A DNA stretch of 64,000 bases from Sycon ciliatum (Eukaryota; Porifera; Calcarea; Leucosolenida; Sycettidae). The stretch spans positions 691,855-755,854 of the forward strand of contig NC_088643.1 in the NCBI RefSeq assembly GCF_964019385.1, written 5' to 3'. Every line of letters begins with the position of its first letter. Position 1 is the stretch's first letter. The translations under genes and the position numbers were made by a program. Of this stretch, positions 1-8,569 are shown one piece after another. A model generated the notes under the pieces. It did no database searches. It had not been told where the DNA came from and was given only the letters and a program-made list of their open reading frames with translations.

Positions 1-62
1 TGAAGTTCTGCCGCGGCAGACCCCATAGCTGGAGTTGCACACTCTTGGGGGTTATGTACTCT
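1..62. repeat. Repeat terminus also found at about 55,514-55,592
   Basis: The first 60 bases (jaagttctgcc core, then gagttgcacactcttg) match 55,514-55,592 closely. The gagttgcacactcttg block is also the inner part of the inverted ends of the MITE at 12,583-12,879, so this is probably one end of a dispersed transposon. The alignment between copy A and copy B starts right after it. The class is not settled. Confidence 0.45.
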
Positions 63-445
63 TGGTTGCGCTGACTAGTTTGATTACATATGCATGCATT
101 GTTGTTGATTTGTTTCTGACAAGATTGTTTCTTCTGGGTGTAAATAGCATAGAAAGATGTTCGCTCCACTCACCGGAGCTCCGCGAACTTTACTTAACTT
201 GTTTGTTCAGTATCATGGTGTATACCATATGGTACTGGTTTGTGAAATATTGCCTTCGGCTGTTACTCCTTTAGCAAGTTCTGCTAGTAGCCTAATACTT
301 TCTAATAACTTAGTAGCCTAATACTTTCTAATAACTTAGTTCCTAGCTCCTCGGAGGTTGCTGGTATTATGTCCTACCCCTATTTGTTGTATTCGTTGCT
401 GCCACATTTCCTTAGATTTGCTTTATTCTTGTTCTCTTTGGCCAG
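63..445 (+). other. Intron of KAT3 copy A, left edge of the segmental duplication
   Basis: This stretch aligns with the intron of copy B (about 49,668-50,494), sharing blocks such as gtaaatagcatagaaag and the gtcctacccctatttgttg block. It lacks the 23-bp minisatellite present in copy B. It ends in the acceptor ggccag before the exon at 446. A short tandem repeat of about 27 bp (agtagcctaatactttctaataactt) sits at about 288-340. Confidence 0.7.
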
Positions 446-727
446 GTGTTCTTCACCATTCGACTGATACCCGCGGACAAGGTGGCGGACCTCGAGCCCA
501 TACAGGATGTGGACGAGCTGCGAAGTGGCGATCTGATGGAGGGCCGGGACTCATTTCTTACCTACTGTCGCGAGAACCGTTTTGAGTTTTCGTCTGTGCG
601 CCGCGCGCGGTACGCTACGCTGTGCATGCTCATCGAGCTGCACGGCCAGTCCAATGTATTCGGCTACTTCTGCAATAAATGCTCTGCTGCCATTATTGGA
701 AGTCGTTCCCATTGCACAGTGTGTGAG
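446..727 (+). CDS. KAT3 copy A, exon: end of HAT domain and start of ZZ zinc finger
   Basis: The 282-nt phase 0-0 exon sits between ggccag and gtaagt. It encodes VFFTIRLIP, GRDSFLTYCREN, FEFSSVRRARY and CMLIELHGQ, which match the last part of the CBP/p300 acetyltransferase fold. It ends in FCNKC and HCTVCE, the first zinc ligands of the ZZ finger. CBP/p300 is a nuclear coactivator that acetylates histones and transcription factors. The exon has the same length as its copy in gene B (50,495-50,776) and very similar sequence. The exon before it lies outside the window, so it is unknown whether this copy has its own catalytic core. Confidence 0.9.
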
Positions 728-997
728 GTAAGTCTGCCGTGGCAAACATTGCTATTGACCGGTGTGTGTGTTTCCAGATTTTGTTTGTATTTGTTGTCTC
801 AAGTTCTCTTACTTCTTCTAGAGTAGACTGTACATAGAGGTACACGATAGAATTTTTAATCCACATGAATGTAGCTTCTTCTGTACAACATGCAACACTT
901 GCAGATTTCAAGTTCTTTACTCACCAGTAGTGTCCAGATCTGCCTCCATTCTGTATCTGATTGTTGTTTTGTACGTGTCTGTGCCTCGTTGTGCTAG

Positions 998-3070
998 GAT
1001 TATGACCTGTGTTCTAAGTGCTATCAGGAACACGGCCATGATCACCCGATGGAGCAGATCCACAACATGGTCGGTGGTGATGAGAGCTTTGAAGGTGCCA
1101 CGGGTAAATCTCAGCAACCTGAGAACCAGCGCTGCTGCATCAAGCGGTGTCTGGACAGTCTTGTTCATGCGTGCCAATGCTCAGCCCCCGAAGGAACCTG
1201 TAGCGAACCGAGTTGTGGCAAAATGAAGAGAGTAGTTGTCCACATCCGCACTTGCAAGCTCAAGTCTAATGGAAACTGTCAAATATGCCGTCAGCTCTTG
1301 CTTCTATGTTGCTATCACGCTAAGCACTGCAAATCCTCACCATGTCCAGTGCCGCTTTGTACGAATATCAAGCAACGAAAACAGCAGCGAGCAACGAAGG
1401 GCCGGCATATGCAGAATATACTGATGCAGCGCCGGATGGCAGCCATGAACATGGGTGACAGCAGTGCACCTGCAATTCAGCAGCAGCAGCAGCAACAGCA
1501 GCAGACTCCTGCTGAATCTAGTCCTGGCAACAATACAGCGAGTGAGATTGGGAAGCGTATGCCTACCCCAGATCAGGTATCTACACCAAGTTCCGATCAA
1601 CTGAGATCCAACCAGTGGCCATCTGGTAATATCCAGCAGTCCCTAGCTGCCACCTCTATGCAGAGTCTGCCATCTGCAGCGTCTTTATTGCAGCCGCCCA
1701 ACAGTGCATCGCCAACTCTTGCAGCCAGCAGCCAGCAGTTTAATGCTGCCGCTGCTGCCATGGGCCTGAATCCAGCAGCTGCGGCCGCAGCAGCTGCTCA
1801 GCATACCGGTCAAAGTTCTGCTGCTAACTCTCAGCTGATGCGCATTCTAATGAATGACAGCAAGGCGCTCAGTCCCCAGCAGCAGCAACAGCTACAACGC
1901 CAACGTATGCACCAAATGCAAATGCAGGCACTGGCATCAACGCAACAGCAGGCCAAGCAACCTCAACAGCAACAGCAGCCGCCACAGCAGCAACAACAAC
2001 AGCAGCAGCAACAGCAGCGGCAAGATCTCAACCGTCAGCAGCTGGTGGAGGCAGAGCGTCAGCAAAAGTTGGCGCTCATGCTTCAAAATATTCAGTCCCA
2101 ACCTGGTGTTGCTACTCAGGGTGCTGTGAACAACGGAATGCTGGGCGGTGCGCAGGCCGAGTTTCCTTCCCCGCAAGCAGTTCAAGAATACTCCAAGTCA
2201 CATCATCTACCTGCCGATCAAGCCAGGGCCATGCTTATTAGCTACATTCGAAAGAAGCAGCAGAAACTTCTTCAGCAGCAACAACAGCAGTACCAACAGC
2301 TAATGCAGCAAAGGCAACAGGCAACATCAGATCAGCAGTCACTTCAGCAGCAGCAGCAGCAGCAGATGTCGCTTGCCCAGCAAGCTAATGTTGTTACTGA
2401 CACACTGCAGCAGTTCCAGCAGCAACTGCAACAGCAGCAACATCCAGCCACGCCACAGCAACTGCAACACCTTCGGCAGCTTCAACAATTGCAGCTTCAA
2501 CAACAGCACAAACAGCAATTGCAGGCTACGAGCGAACAGCAACAGCAGCAATTACAGCAGATGCAGCAGATCCAACAACTCCAAGAGCAGCAGCAGCAAC
2601 AGCAGCATGAGCAGTCGCAGGCACTTCAGCAACAGCAGCATGCTCTGAGTGCTGCTGCTTCTGGCCACGCTGCTTCCAGTCTGTCTTCCGATTCTGGAAT
2701 CGCAGATGTTGCCCTTGGAATGCCATCGTCGGCTAGCTCAGCCAATGTTCTGCAGCAAATGGCAAATAGCACATCTCCACCAGCTGCGAACAACATCTTA
2801 TCGAATGCATCTGTTGGTGCGCTAAAGTCCTCGCCATCACCAGTTGGATCTCTAGCTGGCCTACCTAATACTATGCAGCCTTCACCAAGCATGATGCCAT
2901 CTGAACTTGGTGGCTTTGAGAAGCTGCTGTCGGATCCCATGATGACCAGTTCGCCATCGCTGTCGGGTTATAACAGTTTGCCGTCAATGGTAAACCCCGT
3001 TGATGATGTCCTGGCCGATCCAGGCTCTTCATCTGGTGATAAGCTGGAGCATCTGGTCAACACTCTGTAA
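998..3070 (+). CDS. KAT3 copy A, last coding exon: ZZ end, TAZ2, Q-rich C-terminus
   Basis: The exon follows the acceptor gtgctag and is open for about 690 codons to TAA at 3,068-3,070. It starts with DYDLCSKCYQEHGHDH, completing the ZZ finger. TAZ2 follows (IKRCLDSLVHACQC, CGKMKRVVVHIRTC, CQICRQLLLLCCYHAKHC, CPVPLC), with all Cys/His clusters of the CBP TAZ2 fold, which binds activation domains. The rest is low complexity: many Gln runs, one Ala run (about 1,770-1,800) and Ser/Pro-rich parts. The block LPADQARAMLISYIRKKQ is a weak candidate for the nuclear-coactivator-binding domain; that is inference. This frame is unbroken, unlike copy B. Confidence 0.92.
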   Translation, partial: DYDLCSKCYQEHGHDHPMEQIHNMVGGDESFEGATGKSQQPENQRCCIKRCLDSLVHACQCSAPEGTCSEPSCGKMKRVVVHIRTCKLKSNGNCQICRQLLLLCCYHAKHCKSSPCPVPLCTNIKQRKQQRATKGRHMQNILMQRRMAAMNMGDSSAPAIQQQQQQQQQTPAESSPGNNTASEIGKRMPTPDQVSTPSSDQLRSNQWPSGNIQQSLAATSMQSLPSAASLLQPPNSASPTLAASSQQFNAAAAAMGLNPAAAAAAAAQHTGQSSAANSQLMRILMNDSKALSPQQQQQLQRQRMHQMQMQALASTQQQAKQPQQQQQPPQQQQQQQQQQQRQDLNRQQLVEAERQQKLALMLQNIQSQPGVATQGAVNNGMLGGAQAEFPSPQAVQEYSKSHHLPADQARAMLISYIRKKQQKLLQQQQQQYQQLMQQRQQATSDQQSLQQQQQQQMSLAQQANVVTDTLQQFQQQLQQQQHPATPQQLQHLRQLQQLQLQQQHKQQLQATSEQQQQQLQQMQQIQQLQEQQQQQQHEQSQALQQQQHALSAAASGHAASSLSSDSGIADVALGMPSSASSANVLQQMANSTSPPAANNILSNASVGALKSSPSPVGSLAGLPNTMQPSPSMMPSELGGFEKLLSDPMMTSSPSLSGYNSLPSMVNPVDDVLADPGSSSGDKLEHLVNTL

Positions 3071-3920
3071 CTCTGTTGTCTGTCTTGAGGAGGTTGAGGA
3101 GAACACTATGCCTGTTGATATATCCTACAAGTGACCCACTATATACGCATACGAACTACGCTGACGTTTGCTCTGAATTCACCGGGGCTTGTGTCTACGT
3201 GTGTCTATGCATGCAGTGCCGTGAATATGAAACCCATACCTTTTCGCCACACTGGTGCTAACATTGAGTGTCGTTTTATTGTCCGGTTTTTTTTATCCCC
3301 GTTTTCAGATTCACCTTAGGTGGGCGAGTCTGCCCTCTTTATGTTGTCTCCTTGCGTGCTATTGACTATCCTGTTCTGCTGTCTTTTTATCCCATGAGTG
3401 AAATTTTCGCTTTAGTCAAGAACTCACACTTAAACGTTTTTTGGTTTTAAACTTCGCCTTTTTAGACAAGCACACTTTTGTGTGAACCCTGCCTGTGTGG
3501 CCACGGCTTTGGAGGTTTTATTTTCAACATTGATGACCAACTGATTTTTTCTCTTGTCTCATATCTCAACTGTACATAGCTGCCAGTAGGTGGGTGTTAT
3601 TTGTGTCGTTTTGCCCTATGAAAATTACTTACTCGATGACTATGATTTGAATCTATTTTCTGCTTAAATTGTCTTGCTCTCGTCATGTGTTCAGGCGGTG
3701 TATTATATTGCCTGGCTGGTGTGCTGATTGTGTGATGCTATGCTGTATGTCTTGCTGGCCGGATATCCTCAATCATCCGCATTGTCGCTGCAATCTATTG
3801 CACACCTGCACTGCCGTTGTGTGCGTGTGTACCTTCTAACATCCCGTGGTATGTATGGATTACTGCCCGAGTGCGAGCGAGTACAATACTGGCTAATAAA
3901 ATGATTGAACGGCATCAGCC
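3071..3920 (+). other. 3' UTR of KAT3 copy A
   Basis: No coding potential is visible. The segment aligns almost throughout with 53,104-53,955 behind copy B, so it was duplicated with the exons. It ends near a canonical poly(A) signal at 3,895. Confidence 0.75.
3895..3900 (+). terminator. Poly(A) signal AATAAA of copy A
   Basis: An AATAAA hexamer in ggctaataaaatg lies about 825 bp after the stop codon. It is conserved at the matching place behind copy B (53,930-53,935). Confidence 0.65.
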
Positions 3921-4122
3921 GTGACGTCATGTATCAAGCCGGTATTGCCCATTAACGGGTGAGATTACAAGTAGTTGCAGTAAATCATAACATTATTTTT
4001 GTTGCAGGCTTGACACCCTTACGTACAGATATAGGTGAGCATTGCAATTCCTTTTCTTGCACTTCTTTGACCTGGACTTGGGTTCGTTGAGAAATGTACG
4101 TTTGAGGCTTTGAGCTCTGATT

Positions 4123-4573
4123 GGACACCCTTAGCAAACAACGGTAACACTATTTTTTACGGTACTCGTACCTTGATCACCCAAATAGCGTTGAAGCTGC
4201 AGAGTATAAACGTTATGGGGGCTGATTTATCGTTGTGACCAACGGTACGTGTTTTTTAAAATAATAATAATATCTTTATTAGGATGACCCAGATCAGAGG
4301 CTTGTCGCCTATCAAGGGGTTCACCGCTTTGAAGGATGTACACTATCAAGGGGTTTTTGGCCAGATATTGCATAGTCCGTACGCATTTCACCTTGTATCG
4401 CGTATATGGTGACAAAAATGGTTGTACCGCGCGAAATCAAAGCTACTCTCGTGGCAACAGCGTACTAAAGATAGCGTGCATCTTGCTAAAGGTCGAACCC
4501 AAATCACGGTATTTTCCCCCTTTACGATAATACCGTTACAGCATAACGGTTTTTTGCTAAGGGTGTCTATTAT
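4123..4573. mobile_element. MITE with 15-bp inverted ends, inserted in the copy A flank
   Basis: The sequence gacacccttagcaaa at 4,124-4,138 is mirrored exactly by its reverse complement at 4,553-4,567. It is absent from the matching flank behind copy B. Flanking ctctgatt (4,115-4,122) and ctttgatt (4,574-4,581) look like an imperfect 8-bp target duplication. No coding sequence was seen; the superfamily is uncertain. Confidence 0.65.
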
Positions 4574-4587
4574 CTTTGATTTCTTCT

Positions 4588-6735
4588 TCTTATTATTATT
4601 ATTATTATTTAAATTTTGAATAGGGCAATCCCCACAGGCCTAAGGCCTTTTTACAGGGTACCCTATGTGGTCACGTATAGATTTGCGGAATAGTGAAAGC
4701 GAGGAGCAAGAGCGAATGTCAGCTGGAAGAGAATTCCAGCGGTCAGAAGCCAGAAAGCTCAAAGCGAATAAGCCATAACGAGTGCGTGCTTTAGGCAGAG
4801 CAAGTGAATCTATGGACTGGGAACGTGTATGGGCAGCTGTGCGTGTTGTGGCAGAACGAAGGCAGAAGCAATCAGAGAGCAGAGTGCTACACATGCCACG
4901 TATGGCCCGAAAGACAAGAATATACAGTTTAAGCTGATAGCGCAGTGCAATAGGAGCAAGGCCATATCTGGTGTGTAAGACTGAAACATCATAGTGCCAA
5001 GGGAAACCAAAAACAATCCTAACAGCGCGGTTAGCAATACGAGTTAGTCTATCATGTTGTGTGGTGTGAAGGCAGTGTACAAACGCATTAGAACCATACT
5101 CAAGGTGTGCTTGAATAAATGAGCAGTAGAAGGTCTTTCTCGCAGCCGGTGTCAGATTGTCCCTGATCTTCCGGAACATGGCAAGTTTTGTTCCGACCTT
5201 TTTCTCAACTTCAGTGACATATGAGGAGAATGATAGATGTTCGTCAATGGTGAGGCCAAGATACTTCACCGTTGGTGTTGGGGATATGAGGACATCGCCG
5301 AGCCGAAGACAGATGTTAGGAGGAACACATTTTGTTTTTTGTCTTATGATGATAAATTGAGTCTTGGAGTTATTAAGATTGAGACCTCGGTCACGTAGGT
5401 ACTCTCTGATGACAGATATGTCAGCAGAGAGATCATCAGTGAGTTTCTGCAAGTTCGTGCCTGCCTTATACATAGACACGTCGTCTGCAAATTGCCGAAC
5501 CTTGCTCGTGATGGTACATGATGGCAGAGCTCGGACAGATAGGTTAAAGAGGGCAGGACCCAATGTTGACCCTTGAGGTACACCTCTTGTAGGTGTGTAC
5601 TGTTCACCTTCCTGATACTTTGTGACTACTCGTTGGCGACGGTCACATAGGAAACTAGCTATCCATTGCAGTGCAGTACCACCGACACCAATAGAGAAGA
5701 GTTCTTGTAGAAGAGAGGCGTGATTGACTGTGTCAAATGCTTTGCTGAGATCGAGAAAAGCAGCGACAACAAATTGGCCCTTGTCTAGACATGCTTGCCA
5801 GTCGTTTGTTGTCGTGGCTAAAAGATCTTCGCAGGAATGCTGCTTGCGGTAGGCGAACTGTTCATTCGGCAACGCGTTCGGAAATGATTCACCTTGTATG
5901 TGCGACATGATCTGCTCATACGCGCACCTCTCCAGCAGCTTGGAAGCGATCGGGAGGAGGGAAATAGGTCGATAATTACTGGGATCAGATGAACTCCCGC
6001 GCTTGTGAATTGGACGAACGTTGGCAATCTTGTATAAAGAGGGAAAAATACCTGATCTGAAAGAGATGGTGAAGAGCTGGGCAAGAGAGGGAGCGATTTG
6101 TTTCTGGAGGAGTTTGTAGATGGACGGAGGTATTTTATCTGGACCACTTGCTTTGTGGCTGTCAAGGCGTTTCAAATGGGACACTATGGTTGCTGCTGAC
6201 ACCGGTTTAAACTCAGTGAGGGACGGCTCTGGCATTGGTCCGATCGGTAGTTCGATACCTGTGCCTGATCGTGAGGGTGCACTCGAAGCGCGCTGTGGAG
6301 CGGTCGGTGACACGTTGAGGTGTCCAAAGGTCACGGTGCTAGCTGCACCTGCAGGTGTTGCTGGGGCAGGGGCTCGAGGTGAGACTATCCTGGCGAACGT
6401 TGCTGAAATGTCTTTGACTGAGGCATGGGGCTCATGGTACACAGTTGTTCTCCCAAGCAAGGAGTTGATTGTTTTCCACTGTAGCCTTGGGTTGCGATTG
6501 TTTCGAGTCAGTTCATTTTGGAAATACGCAGCTTTCTTTCTTCGCATGAGGAGTTTACTTTCGCGCCTTAGAGCACGGAAAGCCTGAGTTAGACGTTGAT
6601 CATCCGGTCTCTGTATCATTTTCCTATGTGCTCTTTTCCGGCGATAGAGTAATTGCCTTAGTTCACCGTCCACCCAAGGAGAAGGTTTGTATCGTGGTGA
6701 CGTGGTGATGGTCGTGGTCGGACAATGCTTGTCAT
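4588..6735 (-). mobile_element. LINE (CR1/L2-like APE lineage), 5' truncated, with ATT-repeat tail
   Basis: The minus-strand element has its 3' end at an ATT/AAT microsatellite (4,588-4,610), a short 3' UTR, an uninterrupted reverse transcriptase frame, and no endonuclease part. The copy B flank reads straight through this place (about 54,155), which gives the empty site: the element sits between a ttcttc run and actattacactcg. The same 3' UTR (gggcaatccccacag, tttttacagggtaccct) recurs in the LINE at 47,775. Confidence 0.9.
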
Positions 6736-6760
6736 TCACTATTACACTCGTACATTTCAT
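4640..6760 (-). CDS. LINE reverse transcriptase, 706 codons, open
   Basis: RT blocks appear in order: YRPISLLPIASKLLE, FAYRKQHSCEDLL, FLDLSKAFDTVNH, GVPQGSTLGPALF, the catalytic FADD at about residue 424, and a thumb region. The upstream linker has the W..I..LLGR pattern usual before RT in CR1/L2-like elements. The apurinic endonuclease is missing. The first eight or so codons lie in host flank, so the listed start is only the first ATG. There is no stop or frameshift across about 2.1 kb, so the insertion is young. Confidence 0.88.
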   Translation of the reverse strand: MKCTSVIVNDKHCPTTTITTSPRYKPSPWVDGELRQLLYRRKRAHRKMIQRPDDQRLTQAFRALRRESKLLMRRKKAAYFQNELTRNNRNPRLQWKTINSLLGRTTVYHEPHASVKDISATFARIVSPRAPAPATPAGAASTVTFGHLNVSPTAPQRASSAPSRSGTGIELPIGPMPEPSLTEFKPVSAATIVSHLKRLDSHKASGPDKIPPSIYKLLQKQIAPSLAQLFTISFRSGIFPSLYKIANVRPIHKRGSSSDPSNYRPISLLPIASKLLERCAYEQIMSHIQGESFPNALPNEQFAYRKQHSCEDLLATTTNDWQACLDKGQFVVAAFLDLSKAFDTVNHASLLQELFSIGVGGTALQWIASFLCDRRQRVVTKYQEGEQYTPTRGVPQGSTLGPALFNLSVRALPSCTITSKVRQFADDVSMYKAGTNLQKLTDDLSADISVIREYLRDRGLNLNNSKTQFIIIRQKTKCVPPNICLRLGDVLISPTPTVKYLGLTIDEHLSFSSYVTEVEKKVGTKLAMFRKIRDNLTPAARKTFYCSFIQAHLEYGSNAFVHCLHTTQHDRLTRIANRAVRIVFGFPWHYDVSVLHTRYGLAPIALRYQLKLYILVFRAIRGMCSTLLSDCFCLRSATTRTAAHTRSQSIDSLALPKARTRYGLFALSFLASDRWNSLPADIRSCSSLSLFRKSIRDHIGYPVKRP

Positions 6761-7105
6761 TTCTTGTTATGATTGTGGTTTCGATGCTGGATACTTCAAG
6801 ACTGGAAAATTATTCTCTTTTAACTTAGGTGTGTTGGAATGATGGCACAGCTCATTGATGCCTATCATTTACCTTCCGTTTATGTTCACGGTGCCAGATC
6901 TATGAACCTTTCGTCGCCGAAAGCTGTTGCAGGCTGACCCACATTAGGGGTCGTCGCAAAAGTTTTTGTCATCCCTGAAACAAACATTGTTCTTTTCGTA
7001 CCCGGCCCCTAGGGGCCGGCGTTCCGGGTACGAAAAGAATGATGGCCCTCCCCTACCTCTGAGACGAGCGCAGCTTGCTTTGCTGGACGACGAAAATTTG
7101 ATTTC
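6736..7105. other. Right end of the segmental duplication, with a strong hairpin
   Basis: The block aligns with 54,170-54,560. It includes an inverted repeat at 6,990-7,039 whose 16-bp arms (ttcttttcgtacccgg) enclose the 18-bp palindrome at 7,002-7,019. The matching hairpin behind copy B (54,441-54,496) is longer and better paired. Homology between the copies stops near gacgacgaaaat (about 7,095). Confidence 0.6.
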
Positions 7106-7316
7106 GTGCTTCGGAAACTTCTTCAGCTGAGCACCCTCACAGCTCGCACGATGCGCAGCATCATGCGCTCCATTCTGATTTTCACCCACGTTCTGGCGGA
7201 ACGTGGGTGAGCCTCCATACACGGTACGTCGTGAATCAGAAAACGTCTGTACGTGGGTCACTGAGTATCACGTGGTTCGGATACTTCCTCAACCCAGCAA
7301 AGTCCGTGCTCGTGGT
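7106..7316. other. Unassigned sequence with a short hairpin
   Basis: A perfect 11-bp inverted repeat (cacccacgttc and gaacgtgggtg) lies at about 7,182-7,211. No gene or named element is recognised. Confidence 0.3.
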
Positions 7317-7620
7317 TGTTGTTCATTGTTTTTTATTTGAATTCGCAATACCAAACGGGCAATAAGCCCATTTACATGGAAGCGAATAAAAGAATGCTAA
7401 GAATGAGGCATTGGGGTGGATATTATTTCAAGTGGAAAATACTGATCACGGGAGGTACTACAAATAGGTACAATGAAAATCTGAAAAGGCCATGGTACTG
7501 TCGTTTACCATGCTGGAAGCAGCTACATGGAGAAGGAAAAACAAAAAAGACGTTTTATCTCATGTATTGGACAAACAGAGCTAACAGGAAAAGACCGTTC
7601 GTTATATGCCTATACATACT
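7317..7620 (-). mobile_element. 3' tail fragment of a LINE (or derived SINE)
   Basis: Read on the minus strand it ends gcccgtttggtattgcgaa then an A-rich aataaaaaac tail with CAA repeats. This is the same 3' end as the LINEs ending near 13,694 and 62,275. No RT coding is seen in this piece. Confidence 0.5.
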
Positions 7621-7621
7621 G

Positions 7622-7644
7622 TCCGGGTGTGTGGGTGGGTGTGT

Positions 7645-7675
<31 letters not shown>

Positions 7676-7680
7676 GGTGT
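7622..7680. repeat. (GT)n followed by a G run of about 19
   Basis: Simple repeat: a gtgtgtgt tract runs into an uninterrupted G homopolymer at about 7,659-7,677. Confidence 0.9.
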
Positions 7681-7704
7681 GCATGTCACTGTTTCTCTTC
7701 TCTA

Positions 7705-8567
7705 AAGGGGAAGTATACCCTAAAATCAAATTTTCACCAGTTGTAGTCTTCGGGGTGCTGAGTCGAATGGTCTTGGTTCGAGGAAGCTGAGACGCTCCCT
7801 TCCCCCTTTATTCCCAATCGAACTCGCGCACTTCCACCGAAACTGGTTGACTGCGCCCTACTAGACGGGGATTTGTATGCAAAATGTCACTGAAAGCGCC
7901 ATTTCGTTCTTATAAAAGCACAGATGACCGCGATTGGCCCATATGCTGTAGTCTTTTGGACGCTGAGTCGACTGGTTTTGGTCCGAAAAGGCTGCGATGC
8001 AGCGTTCCTCCTTTATTCCCAATCGAACATGGTTGAACAAGCGGTCACGTGCTCCTGCGTACACCAGTCACCTGGTCACCGTGCCTGCAGGGTACAACTT
8101 ACTAGCCTGTTTGACCTTTTTTGGGTGCAGTCCTGTCACTCGAGTTGAACTCGAGTTGAACCTTGGTGTGAAAGTTGTCGCCTGCTGGCGTGGTGACCAG
8201 GTGATTTGGGCACCCAGGAGCACGTGACCGCTTCTTCAACCATGTTCGATTGGGAATAAAGGAGGAACGCTGCATCGCAGCCTTTTCGGACCAAAACCAG
8301 TCAACTCAGCGTCAAAAAGACTACAACATATGGGCCAATCGCGGTCATCCGTACTTTTATAAGAACGACATAGCACTTTTAGTGAGATTTTGCACACAAA
8401 TCCCCATCTAGTAGGGCGCAGTCACCCAGTTTCGGTGGAAGTGCGCGGGTTCGATTGGGAAAAAAGAAGGAAGGGAGCGTCGCAGCTTCCTCGGACCAAG
8501 ACCATTCGACTCAGCACCCAGAAGACTACAACTGGTGAAAATTTGATTTTAGGGTATACTTCCCCTT
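7705..8567. mobile_element. Palindromic foldback element, TA target site
   Basis: The left arm (7,705 to about 8,130) and right arm (about 8,150-8,567) are inverted copies of more than 400 bp each. The ends read aaggggaagtatacc and its complement, with TA on both sides. The layout suggests a mariner-like non-autonomous element or a snap-back derivative. Each arm holds a second internal near-repeat (agtcgaatggtcttggt / agtcgactggttttggt). One arm plus the centre recurs at 62,789-63,255. Confidence 0.8.
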
Positions 8568-8569
8568 TA

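Noticed and set aside
1937-2551. Leu-rich minus-strand frames
   Set aside because: Antisense of CAG/CAA glutamine runs in the KAT3 exon.
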